A stretch of 64,000 nucleotides of DNA from Nucisporomicrobium flavum. GTDB lineage: Bacteria > Actinomycetota > Actinomycetes > Mycobacteriales > Micromonosporaceae. Both the position numbers and the translations under genes were made by a program. Below the pieces are notes generated by a model. The model was not told the DNA's origin, did not search any database, and saw only the letters and a list, made by a program, of their open reading frames with translations. Of this stretch, positions 42,074 through 50,035 are shown piece by piece (the first letter of the stretch is position 1; every line of letters starts with the position of its first letter). The stretch is taken from contig NZ_JADMLH010000003.1 in assembly GCF_016464385.1 (NCBI RefSeq), positions 571,458 through 635,457 on the forward strand, read 5' to 3'.

Positions 42074-43192
42074 GTGGGCGTCGCCGCGCGAGTCGCTGCC
42101 CGAATCGTCGTCTCGGTGTCCACCGACGGCACCGTCACCGCGCGCCGCGACGACGAGACCTCGAAGCGGGGCACGCGGCGCGTCGACGGGGTCGACTCCG
42201 AGCTGGCGCGGGTCTTCGCGCGGTGGCTGGCGCGGCGTACCGACGGCTGGACACGCGACGAGATCAGGCCGTTCGGCGCGCTGCTGCACCGGATGCTGTT
42301 CCCCCGCGAGGTGTGGTCGTTCATCGACTCCACGGTGGCCGGAGTCCCGGACGGCGGCCTCGTACGCCTCCAGCTGTCCTTCCCCGGCGCCGCGCTGAGC
42401 CACCTGGCCGCCCTGCCGTGGGAGTACCTGTACGTCCCGCCCGGGCCGGGCCTGGTGCAGAACACCTTCCTCGCCACCCACGAACGGGTCCTGCTGTCGC
42501 GCCACATCCCGGCCGTCGGCGGGCCGATGGTGCCGCCGGAGCCGACGTTCCGGGTGCTCGTCGTCGTCGCGCAGCCGAACGACCAGGTCGACGTGATACC
42601 CGAGCCGGTCCTCGCGGCGCTGGGCAAGCTCGGCGACCACAGCTGGCTGCGCGTCACCGTGATGACGGACGAGGCCACGCCGGCCGCCCTGCTCCGCGAG
42701 GTGGAGCAGGTCCGACCGCACCTGATCCATTTCATCGGCCACGGCTTCTACGACGAGAGGGACGAGGTGGGCACCGTCGCGCTGGTCGACGTGGACGGCA
42801 GCAGCAAGATGGTCACCGGTGACGAGCTGGCGGGCCTCTGGCAGCGCGCCGGGGTGCCGCCGCGGATGGTTCTGCTCGAGTCCTGTCAGGGCGCGACGGC
42901 GGAGGCCCGCGGCACCTTCTCGGGCACCGCGCCGCAGCTGGTCCTCTCCGGTACCCGGCTCGTGGTGGCGATGCAGTACGCGGTGACGCCCGAGATGGCG
43001 GCCGCCTTCTCGACGGAGTTCTACGCCGCGCTCGCCGCCGGGCTGCCGGTGGACGCGGCGGTGCAGCGAGGGCGCCGGCTCGTCGCGAGCGCGCTCACCA
43101 CCGAGCAGGATCCGCGGATGCTCGGCGTCCCGCTGGTCTACCTGCAGAACGACTTCGGTGCCGTACTGACCACGAGCGGCGGTGACGCCTGA
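42074..43192 (+). CDS. CHAT domain caspase-like protease (intact dyad)
   Basis: A 372-aa CHAT protein. Catalytic His223 is in HLIHFIGHGFYDE and Cys271 in MVLLESCQGATAEA, the standard CHAT dyad. The N-terminal region (about 1-140) contains ALSHLAALPWEYLYVPPGPG, the usual lead-in motif of CHAT proteins. After the Cys come LVVAMQYAVTPEMAAAFSTEFYAALAAG and VPLVYL, as in family members. GTG start with GGAGGAA close by. It is first in a four-gene chain with overlapping stops and starts. CHAT proteases are usually switched on by partner proteins and cut a specific target. Confidence 0.92.
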   Translation: MGVAARVAARIVVSVSTDGTVTARRDDETSKRGTRRVDGVDSELARVFARWLARRTDGWTRDEIRPFGALLHRMLFPREVWSFIDSTVAGVPDGGLVRLQLSFPGAALSHLAALPWEYLYVPPGPGLVQNTFLATHERVLLSRHIPAVGGPMVPPEPTFRVLVVVAQPNDQVDVIPEPVLAALGKLGDHSWLRVTVMTDEATPAALLREVEQVRPHLIHFIGHGFYDERDEVGTVALVDVDGSSKMVTGDELAGLWQRAGVPPRMVLLESCQGATAEARGTFSGTAPQLVLSGTRLVVAMQYAVTPEMAAAFSTEFYAALAAGLPVDAAVQRGRRLVASALTTEQDPRMLGVPLVYLQNDFGAVLTTSGGDA

Positions 43193-44649
43193 TGGGCGAG
43201 CGGATCTTCGAGTACATCCTCACCGTGCGCGAGAAGACGATCTCCGCACGCTGGCAGTTCCACGATGCCGACGGCGTCAAGATCGAGAACGAGACCGCCG
43301 AGCAGGACATCGAGAGCGACCCGCTGCGCACCCAGACGATCAAGATCCTGCGGGACTGGCTGAGCCGCTGGGGTGTGCTGTCCCGGCTGCGCGAGACGTA
43401 CGAGGGCCTGCCGGTGCCCGGGACGTTCAAGGTCTTGGGCGAGCACCTGTACCGCCTCGTGTTCACCGGCGACGTCGCGACGGCGTTCGACCGGGTGTAC
43501 GACGCCGCGAGCGACCAGGGCGAGACGCTGCGGGTGGTGCTCAACTTCGAGCTCTCGGAGGAGCAGGGCCCGGACGAGCTCGCGGGCTACCCGTGGGAGT
43601 TCCTGTACCGGCCCGGCCCGGACGGCTTCTTCATCGCCGCGCAGACCAGGTTCGTGCTGAGCCGGTGGGTGGCGCTGGGACCGGGCCGGGCGAAGATGCC
43701 GGAGGACCCGCCCCCGCTGCGGGTGTGGTTCTTCATGCTCACGCCCGCGCTCGCCGGGTTCGAGGCCGAGCACCAGGAGCTCCTCATGACGTTCTCCGAG
43801 ATCGGGGACTACCGGGGGGCGCTGCGGCCGCGGCTGCATCCGCGGCTGACCGAGGAGAAGATCCGCGCGGAGCTGCGCGAGGCGGACGACCCGCCGCACA
43901 TCATCCACGTCGTCGCGGTGTGCCGGACCGCCCGGCCCAACGGCGAGGGCAAGTTCGAGATCGCGTTCCAGGACGATCGGGGCCGGGTCGTCTGGCGGGA
44001 TCAGGACACGCTGGTGGGCCTGCTGGCGGAGGCGATCCGTCCGGGGTGGACCCCGCGCATGGTGGTCCTGCACCTGTGCGAGACGACCGCCGTCGACTAC
44101 TCGGCGACGTTCGGCAACCTCGCCCCGAAGCTCGCCCGGGAGAAGTTCCCGGCGGTGCTCGCGATGCAGTACCCGCTGCCGGCGGCGCAGGCGAAACGGT
44201 TCACGTCGTCGTTCTACCAGCTCCTCGCCGAGGGCTGGCAGATCGGCGACGCCGTGCAGCACGCGCGGGAGGCGTTCCACCATGCCGCCGACGCCGACCG
44301 GCTGTTCGGCGCGCCCGTGCTCTACCTGCAGACGGTCGACGGGCGGCTGGTGCGTACGGCCAACGCGGGCCCGGCCGTGACCCCCGCCGACGTGCTGCCG
44401 GCCGTGCCCCGGGACAGTGCCGCGCTGATCGACGCGTTGTGGCGTACAGCGATCGTCGAGGCCCCGGAGCCCGAGGTCGGCGCCCGCGTGGCCCAGGAGG
44501 TCCGGGACACCGCCTGGCCCGCGGAGACCGCCCACTGGGAACGCATCATCCGCCAGTGGTGGTACGCCGAGGACGACGTCCAGGCGGTGCAGCACCTCTA
44601 CCGGGCGATGATCCGGCTGGTGGCACCGGAGCCGGGGGGTGCGGCATGA
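43192..44649 (+). CDS. Degenerate CHAT-like protein lacking the catalytic histidine
   Basis: A 485-aa protein clearly homologous to the gene before it: ELAGYPWEFLYRPGPDGFF, then HIIHVVAVCRTAR, MVVLHLCETTAVD, VLAMQYPLPAAQAKRFTSSFYQLLAEG and APVLYLQT. Aligned to the intact protein, His223 is replaced by Val243, while Cys296 is kept. It is predicted to be inactive, perhaps a scaffold or regulator of the active CHAT protease. A C-terminal extension of about 85 residues has no match. Start ATG overlaps the upstream stop (TGATG) and its stop overlaps the next start (ATGA). Confidence 0.85.
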   Translation: MGERIFEYILTVREKTISARWQFHDADGVKIENETAEQDIESDPLRTQTIKILRDWLSRWGVLSRLRETYEGLPVPGTFKVLGEHLYRLVFTGDVATAFDRVYDAASDQGETLRVVLNFELSEEQGPDELAGYPWEFLYRPGPDGFFIAAQTRFVLSRWVALGPGRAKMPEDPPPLRVWFFMLTPALAGFEAEHQELLMTFSEIGDYRGALRPRLHPRLTEEKIRAELREADDPPHIIHVVAVCRTARPNGEGKFEIAFQDDRGRVVWRDQDTLVGLLAEAIRPGWTPRMVVLHLCETTAVDYSATFGNLAPKLAREKFPAVLAMQYPLPAAQAKRFTSSFYQLLAEGWQIGDAVQHAREAFHHAADADRLFGAPVLYLQTVDGRLVRTANAGPAVTPADVLPAVPRDSAALIDALWRTAIVEAPEPEVGARVAQEVRDTAWPAETAHWERIIRQWWYAEDDVQAVQHLYRAMIRLVAPEPGGAA

Positions 44650-47600
44650 GCCCGGAGGGTCGGGGCGCCGGCGACGGTGCCCCGAGGCGCGGGGCCGCCG
44701 GCCGCGACGACGTCCGCAGCGACGTCCACGACATCGTCGAGCGGATGCGCAGGACGGCGGAGGCGCGGGCGCGCGGGCTGCGGCACACCGTCGCGACCCG
44801 GGCCCTCCTGCTGCCGTTGACGGGTGCGACCGACTACGGCTCGCTGCGCCGCCAGCTCGACGACCTCTCCCAGGAGCTCGAGGCGCTGACGTCGATCACC
44901 TCCGCCGCCCGGGCTGAGCTGGAGGGCGTCGAGTCGCGGCGTGCCGAGGAGATGCGCTTCAGCGACGTCTGGTGGGACCAGCGCCAGGAGATGATCCGGT
45001 CGGCCGGGTCGCCGCAGCCGCAGGGCCGGATCTGGGTACGCACGTTCGTCGAGGCCATGCTGGCCCGCCAGTACCCGATCTGCCGGCGCCTGACCACGCC
45101 CGGGGAGTCGGCGGTGCCGGCCGACGCCGCGCTCGTCGGTGACGCGGCGGCCGCGATCGCCGGGCTGAGCCGGGGCCGCCTCGAGCGCGCCGTACCGCTG
45201 CTGCAGTCCCTCGTCGCCGGCCCGTGGGCGGCCGGGGTGTCCCGTCCCCATCGCTTGTCCCTGGTGTGCCTGCTCGTCCGGTCGCTGCTGTCCGGCAAGA
45301 CCGACCGGGTGCAGGCACGCCGGTTCCTCGACGCTGCGCTGGCGACCGTGGCCGGCGCGTCCGGCACCGACCGGGACGCGCGCCAGGCCACGCTCCGCGC
45401 GCTCGAGGGCGAGCTCCTGCTGGCGGAGGGAGATCCCGCGGCCGCCCGCGCGGCGTTCGAGGCGGCCACGCGGCTGGTGCCGGACGATCCCCTGGCCTGG
45501 GTGGGGCTCGGTCTCGTGGCGGAGCGGACGGCCGACTGGTTCCGCGCCCAGGAGTGCTACGACACCGCGGCGTCGTGCACCCCGCCGGGGTACCGCTTCG
45601 GCCGGCTGTTCGAACCCGCGCCGGGCAACCTGTACTGGCGTCTGAGCCGGCGGCTGGTCCGGCTGGGCCGGCACGAGGAGGCGCTCGAGGCCCTGGACGA
45701 GGCCCTGAGGCGCGGGGTGTCGGGCGGGGACCAGTTCCGGGAGAGCCGGGCGCTCACGCTGAGGGCGGAGACGCTGCTGGAGCTGGGGCGACCCGTACCG
45801 GCGGCCGAGGCGTTCCACCGGGCCGGCCTGCGCTTCCAGAGCGAGGGCGACTACGAGTCCGCCCGGGACTGCCTCGTGCGGGCGTGCGACGGAGACCCGG
45901 GGAAGCCGGTCTACCGGTGGTCGCTGGCCGAGGTGCTCCGCATTGTCGCCCTCGGCCTGCCGGCGAACGACCGGTCCGGGCTGCTGGACCGTGCCGCGGA
46001 ACGCTGGGAGGAGGGTGCGGGCCTCGGTGAGCCGGGCCCCGGCGAGGCGTGGGCGTACGTCACCCTGGGCCTCATCCGGCACGCCCGCCGCGAGCTGGAG
46101 GGCGACGAACGCCGGGGCAGCTGGGAGGCGGCGATCGCGACCCAGCACGCGCTCGTGCTCGACGCCCGGTACGGCCCCGGCTGGGCCTTCCTGGCCATGA
46201 TCCACAACTGGCTCGACAACAGCCGGACCGCCCTCGTCGCCTGCGACAACGCCCTGGAGCTGGATCCCGGCGACGAGGTGGCGCTGCAGGAGCACGTCAC
46301 CGCCCTGCTCCAGCTGGGCCGGTTCCGTGCGGCGGGCGAGGCCCTCGACCGGCAGCACGCCAGGCCCGGCGCCGCCGCGCGGTCGTTCCAGGACGCCTAC
46401 TACCTGCTGCTGTCGGGGGACCCGGACGGCGCCCTGCGCGTGCTCGCCGCGCAGTCGACCGACGAGGAACCGGCGTACCGGATGGCCCGCGCGCTCTGCC
46501 TGCAGCGTGCCGGGCGGGACGACGAAGCCCGCGAAGAGGCCACGTGGTACTGGGAACAGGTCGACCGGGCGAGCATCGCGACCGACGCGGACGCGCAGTC
46601 CATGCTGGCGCTCGCCGCCTATCTCCTGGGTCACCACGACGAAGCGGAGGAGATCTACGAGGAGCAGTTGCGGTCCGACCGGGAGGGGTCCACCCTGGCC
46701 GCTCTCGGGCTGGTGCGGCTGGCACGCGGCGACCCGCGCCGCTCGGATGCCGAGGTGGGGCGCGAGAACGTTCTCGCCGGCATGGCCGGCATGCGGGACG
46801 CCGGGGACGTCGTCATCGTGGCCGACATCCTGCTGCCGGAGCTGGTACGGCGCCTCGAGCGGGATCCGGCTGCCGACGCCGGTCCTGCCCGGGCCCTGCT
46901 GGACGAGGTGGCGCGGCTGGCCGACCGGCGCCGCGAGACGCTGGCGGACGACGACCGGGAACCCGAGCAGGAGTTGCAGGAGGCGCTGGACGACGCGCGC
47001 GACGACGGCCGCGACGGTGTTCGCCGGCGGGCGTGTCACGGCGCGCTCGGTCTGCTGGCACTGTCGCGCAAGAAGGAGCAGGAGGCGCTCACCCACTTCG
47101 GCGAGGTGGCCCACGCCGATGCGCCCGAGGGGCGGGCCGGGCTGCTCGCGGCCGTACGGGCACTGCAGGACGCCGCCGACGGCCTGGTAGCCGAGGGCGT
47201 GGTGGCCCAGGCCCGCGACTGGTACGACGTGCTCATGCGCCAGGCCGACGCCCTCGCCGAGGGGCGCCGTGAGTCAGCGGATGCAGCGGTGGCGGAGCTG
47301 CGCGCCGGGCTGCGGTGGCGGGCGGTGCTCGCGGCCGTCGAGCTCGGGCAGACGGCACAGGCGACCGCTCTCGCCGCGAGTTTTCCCCGGGCCGAGCGCG
47401 ACGCCGTCGACGTCGCCGGTCTGAAGAGGATCGGGCAGACGTTCGTCCGCGACGTGGACGGCTACTGGCGGCAGGTCGACGGGCTGGCGGAGATCCGCGC
47501 GCACGACACCGTGCCGAGGGAGACGGCGGAGCAGGTGGACGTGCTGCGGGCGGCGTTGCGTCTGGACGGCGTGTACCAGCTCCGCCGCTCGGACGCCGAC

Positions 47601-48464
47601 CCCGCCGCCACCTTCCCGCTCACCAACCCGGTCATGGTGCGGCTCGGCGAGCGGGCGGCCGGTCCGGGCGCCCCGGATGTCCAGCCTCTGCTGCACGCGA
47701 TGCGCAAGCGGGTCGAGCGTGCCATGGGCATCACGGTGTCCGGCATCAAGGTGGTTCCCGGACCGGACCTCGCGCCGGAGACGTACGAGGTGTGCTTCGA
47801 GGGCGTGCCGGTCCGCTCGGGACGGCTGGCGGGCGGGGACGCGGCCGGGCTCGACGGTGTCGTGGCCGACGTGGAGGCGTTCGTCGTGGCGAACCTGGCC
47901 CGGCTGTTCGGACCGGACGACCTGTTGAACTGGGCCGCCGCGGCCGACGGCGGGCTCGGTGACGCCTCGCGGGACCTGCTGGAGGACCGGGAGTTCCGGC
48001 TGGCCGTGCACCGGGTCCTGCGGCATCTGCTGTGGGAGGGTGTGCCGCTGACGGCACGCGCCAAGGTGCTCGAGACGGTGAGCACGGCCGTCGCCGAGAC
48101 CCGGTGCAAGGCGATGCCGGCCCTCGAGGCCGCCCGCGCGCGGCTCGTCCACTTCCTGCCGGACCATGCGGCGGAGCGCAAGGGACGCGAGCTGCCGGCC
48201 GATCTCGCCGCCGATCTCGCCGCCGGCCTGGTCGCGGGCGCGGCCGACACCGGCACGGGTACGCCGCAACCCTCGGCGTGGCAGCGCGACCGGCCGGACG
48301 CGCTGGCGGTCACCGAGCGGCTCCGGGAGTGGTGGCACGGCGGGGGAGACCCGAGCGAGCCCGTGGTCGTCGATCAGCCGGAGCTGCGGCCGATCGTCTG
48401 GCGGCTTCTGGCGGCGTGCGGCGAGCGGCCCACCGTGCTGGCGAGAGGGGAGCTGCGCCGATGA
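44646..48464 (+). CDS. TPR-repeat protein with C-terminal FHIPEP (FlhA-like) region
   Basis: A 1272-aa cytoplasmic protein. An N-terminal helical region with a likely coiled coil (about 60-100) leads into many TPR-like helix pairs at about 170-720 (for example LLLAEGDPAAARAAFEAATRLVPDDPLAW and ALVACDNALELDPGDEVAL). Residues about 990-1272 resemble the cytoplasmic domain of FlhA/SctV export gates: ERAMGITVSGIKVVPGPDLAPETYEVCFEGVPV matches the gate's RIRDN...NEY.I...G block, RVLRHLLWEGVPLTARAKVLE its LL.EGV.IRDLRTILE block, and VVVDQPELRPIVWRLLA its SPELRP block. There are no membrane helices. Start by ATGA overlap with the CHAT-like gene. Role: probably the scaffold linking the CHAT proteins to the next gene's product. 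Confidence 0.8.
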   Translation: MSPEGRGAGDGAPRRGAAGRDDVRSDVHDIVERMRRTAEARARGLRHTVATRALLLPLTGATDYGSLRRQLDDLSQELEALTSITSAARAELEGVESRRAEEMRFSDVWWDQRQEMIRSAGSPQPQGRIWVRTFVEAMLARQYPICRRLTTPGESAVPADAALVGDAAAAIAGLSRGRLERAVPLLQSLVAGPWAAGVSRPHRLSLVCLLVRSLLSGKTDRVQARRFLDAALATVAGASGTDRDARQATLRALEGELLLAEGDPAAARAAFEAATRLVPDDPLAWVGLGLVAERTADWFRAQECYDTAASCTPPGYRFGRLFEPAPGNLYWRLSRRLVRLGRHEEALEALDEALRRGVSGGDQFRESRALTLRAETLLELGRPVPAAEAFHRAGLRFQSEGDYESARDCLVRACDGDPGKPVYRWSLAEVLRIVALGLPANDRSGLLDRAAERWEEGAGLGEPGPGEAWAYVTLGLIRHARRELEGDERRGSWEAAIATQHALVLDARYGPGWAFLAMIHNWLDNSRTALVACDNALELDPGDEVALQEHVTALLQLGRFRAAGEALDRQHARPGAAARSFQDAYYLLLSGDPDGALRVLAAQSTDEEPAYRMARALCLQRAGRDDEAREEATWYWEQVDRASIATDADAQSMLALAAYLLGHHDEAEEIYEEQLRSDREGSTLAALGLVRLARGDPRRSDAEVGRENVLAGMAGMRDAGDVVIVADILLPELVRRLERDPAADAGPARALLDEVARLADRRRETLADDDREPEQELQEALDDARDDGRDGVRRRACHGALGLLALSRKKEQEALTHFGEVAHADAPEGRAGLLAAVRALQDAADGLVAEGVVAQARDWYDVLMRQADALAEGRRESADAAVAELRAGLRWRAVLAAVELGQTAQATALAASFPRAERDAVDVAGLKRIGQTFVRDVDGYWRQVDGLAEIRAHDTVPRETAEQVDVLRAALRLDGVYQLRRSDADPAATFPLTNPVMVRLGERAAGPGAPDVQPLLHAMRKRVERAMGITVSGIKVVPGPDLAPETYEVCFEGVPVRSGRLAGGDAAGLDGVVADVEAFVVANLARLFGPDDLLNWAAAADGGLGDASRDLLEDREFRLAVHRVLRHLLWEGVPLTARAKVLETVSTAVAETRCKAMPALEAARARLVHFLPDHAAERKGRELPADLAADLAAGLVAGAADTGTGTPQPSAWQRDRPDALAVTERLREWWHGGGDPSEPVVVDQPELRPIVWRLLAACGERPTVLARGELRR

Positions 48465-50017
48465 CCGCGTCCGAATCGATGTGGACCCGCGTGGTCCGGG
48501 CGGCGGACCGCGGCGGGCGGCTCTCCGAGCTGCTGACCAGGCCCGAGGGTGCGGACCGGGTCGTCGCCGTGTCGCTGCGGGTGCCGTACCGCGGGCAGGC
48601 CGACGCCGCGGTGCTGCAGCGGGCCACGGACGAGGTGACCCGGGTGGTGCAGGATCACCTGACCGCGCTGGGGCTCCCGGGCCGGCCGGTGGTCTCGGTG
48701 ACACCTTCGGCGACCGGCGCGGCGGAGCCGTACCTGTTGCGGATCAACGGCCGGCGGGTCCGGTGCGCGGGCGCCGACCTGCCGGACCCCACCGATATGC
48801 CCCGGTACGCCGCGACGGTGTGCGCCGCCGCGATCCTCCGGCGCCCTTCGATCCTGCTCGGTGCCGTACCCATCGAGGTGTTCGCCGGGGAGCTGGACGG
48901 CGGCCGGGTCGGGGCGGCGCGCCTGGCCGCCGCCCTCCCGCGCGTGCTGGACCAGGGCGTGTCCCTCGCGGACCGGGAGGCGGTCCGGGCCGTGCTGGAC
49001 GACGCGGGCGACGCCCTGCACCCGGCGGAACTGGCCGAGGCGCTGACGGCGGCGTTGCAGTCGCCCACCGTGGACGTCCGGTTCACCCGGGAGACCCTGC
49101 GTCACGTGACCACCGCGCAACCGGCGGACCGGGAGCTGTTCTCGTCGCTGCGCACCCAGTTCTACTCCGAGCAGGGTGTTCTCGGTCCCGGCTTCCGCTT
49201 CGTGGTGGACCCGGACGTCCCGGAGCGGCATTTCGCGATCCGGATCAACGCCCTGGTGCTGCCCGCGATCCCGCTGTGCACCGCGAACCCGCTCCACGAG
49301 GTGCACGACGCGTTGCTCGCGATGCTCCGGCGGCACGCGTCCTGGCTCGTGTCGCTCACCGGGCTCATGGAGGTGCTCGAGCCGCTGCGCTGGGCATTGC
49401 CCGACACCGTCCGCGCGGTGGAGAAGCGGTTCAGCGGGCGCTGGCTCGCCGCGGTGGCCCGGGCGCTGGTCGACGAGGGGATCTCCGTACGCCACCCCGC
49501 GACCCTGCTGGACTGGCTGCTCGACCTGGATCCCACCGCCCCGCCACCGGGCTGGGTACGGCTGTCGGAGGGCCCGGTCGCCGTGGCGGCCGTACGCTCA
49601 CCGGCCCTGCTGCCCGATCCCCGGGATGCCGTGGCGTCGCTGCGGAGCCGATGGCTGGAAGAGGACGCCCGCATGGTGCCCCGCGACGGCCCGCTGCCGG
49701 TGCACCGGCTCGACGCCGCGCTCGAGGCGGAGGTGGCGAAGGCGGCGGCGACCGGCCCGCAGACGGCGGAGGACGTGGCGGAGCGTGTCGCCGCCGCGGT
49801 CCGGCGCACGCTCCCGGACGCGCGCGGGGCGCCGCTGGTGGCGCCCTCACTGCGGGCCCGCACGTGGCTGCTGGACGAGTTGCGGGCCGAGTTCCCCGGC
49901 CTGCGCGTGCTGGCGGTGGGGGAATTCCCGCCGTCGCTGGAGCTGCTGCGGCTGCCGGCCGGAGCAGCATCCGGAGCGCTCACCACACCCCCGCGTGGCG
50001 TCGCGGGAGTGTGGTGA
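48461..50017 (+). CDS. FHIPEP (FlhA cytoplasmic domain)-like protein
   Basis: A 518-aa soluble protein. Residues about 240-500 read like an FlhA/SctV C-terminal domain: FVVDPDVPERHFAIRINALVLP, LLAMLRRHASWLVSLTGLMEVLE, ARALVDEGISVRHPATLLDWLLD and, at 456-500, PLVAPSLRARTWLLDELRAEF followed by VLAVGEFPPSLELLRL, the equivalent of the gate's closing NEIPP segment. The N-terminal 110 residues (VVSVTPSATGAAEPYLLRINGRRV) look like a second, partial copy of the first block. No membrane helices and no type III or flagellar genes nearby. Start ATG overlaps the stop of the TPR gene. The family call is by reading motifs and needs a profile search. Confidence 0.75.
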   Translation: MTASESMWTRVVRAADRGGRLSELLTRPEGADRVVAVSLRVPYRGQADAAVLQRATDEVTRVVQDHLTALGLPGRPVVSVTPSATGAAEPYLLRINGRRVRCAGADLPDPTDMPRYAATVCAAAILRRPSILLGAVPIEVFAGELDGGRVGAARLAAALPRVLDQGVSLADREAVRAVLDDAGDALHPAELAEALTAALQSPTVDVRFTRETLRHVTTAQPADRELFSSLRTQFYSEQGVLGPGFRFVVDPDVPERHFAIRINALVLPAIPLCTANPLHEVHDALLAMLRRHASWLVSLTGLMEVLEPLRWALPDTVRAVEKRFSGRWLAAVARALVDEGISVRHPATLLDWLLDLDPTAPPPGWVRLSEGPVAVAAVRSPALLPDPRDAVASLRSRWLEEDARMVPRDGPLPVHRLDAALEAEVAKAAATGPQTAEDVAERVAAAVRRTLPDARGAPLVAPSLRARTWLLDELRAEFPGLRVLAVGEFPPSLELLRLPAGAASGALTTPPRGVAGVW

Positions 50018-50020
50018 GCG
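49977..50020. terminator. Strong terminator hairpin overlapping the FHIPEP-like stop codon
   Basis: CGCTCACCACAC (49977-49988) pairs with GTGTGGTGAGCG (50009-50020), and an inner 6-bp stem extends it after one mismatch, leaving a 6-nt loop. It overlaps the last codons and stop of the gene and faces the convergent GH87 gene. Confidence 0.8.
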
Positions 50021-50035
50021 TCGTACGACGGCCCG

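Noticed and set aside
44598..47114. Long minus-strand frame opposite the TPR gene
   Set aside because: No recognisable motifs, and the plus strand has TPR periodicity and coupled start/stop overlaps.
40530..50017. Type III secretion or flagellar locus
   Set aside because: Although two proteins look like the FlhA cytoplasmic domain, there are no membrane export components, ATPase or structural genes.
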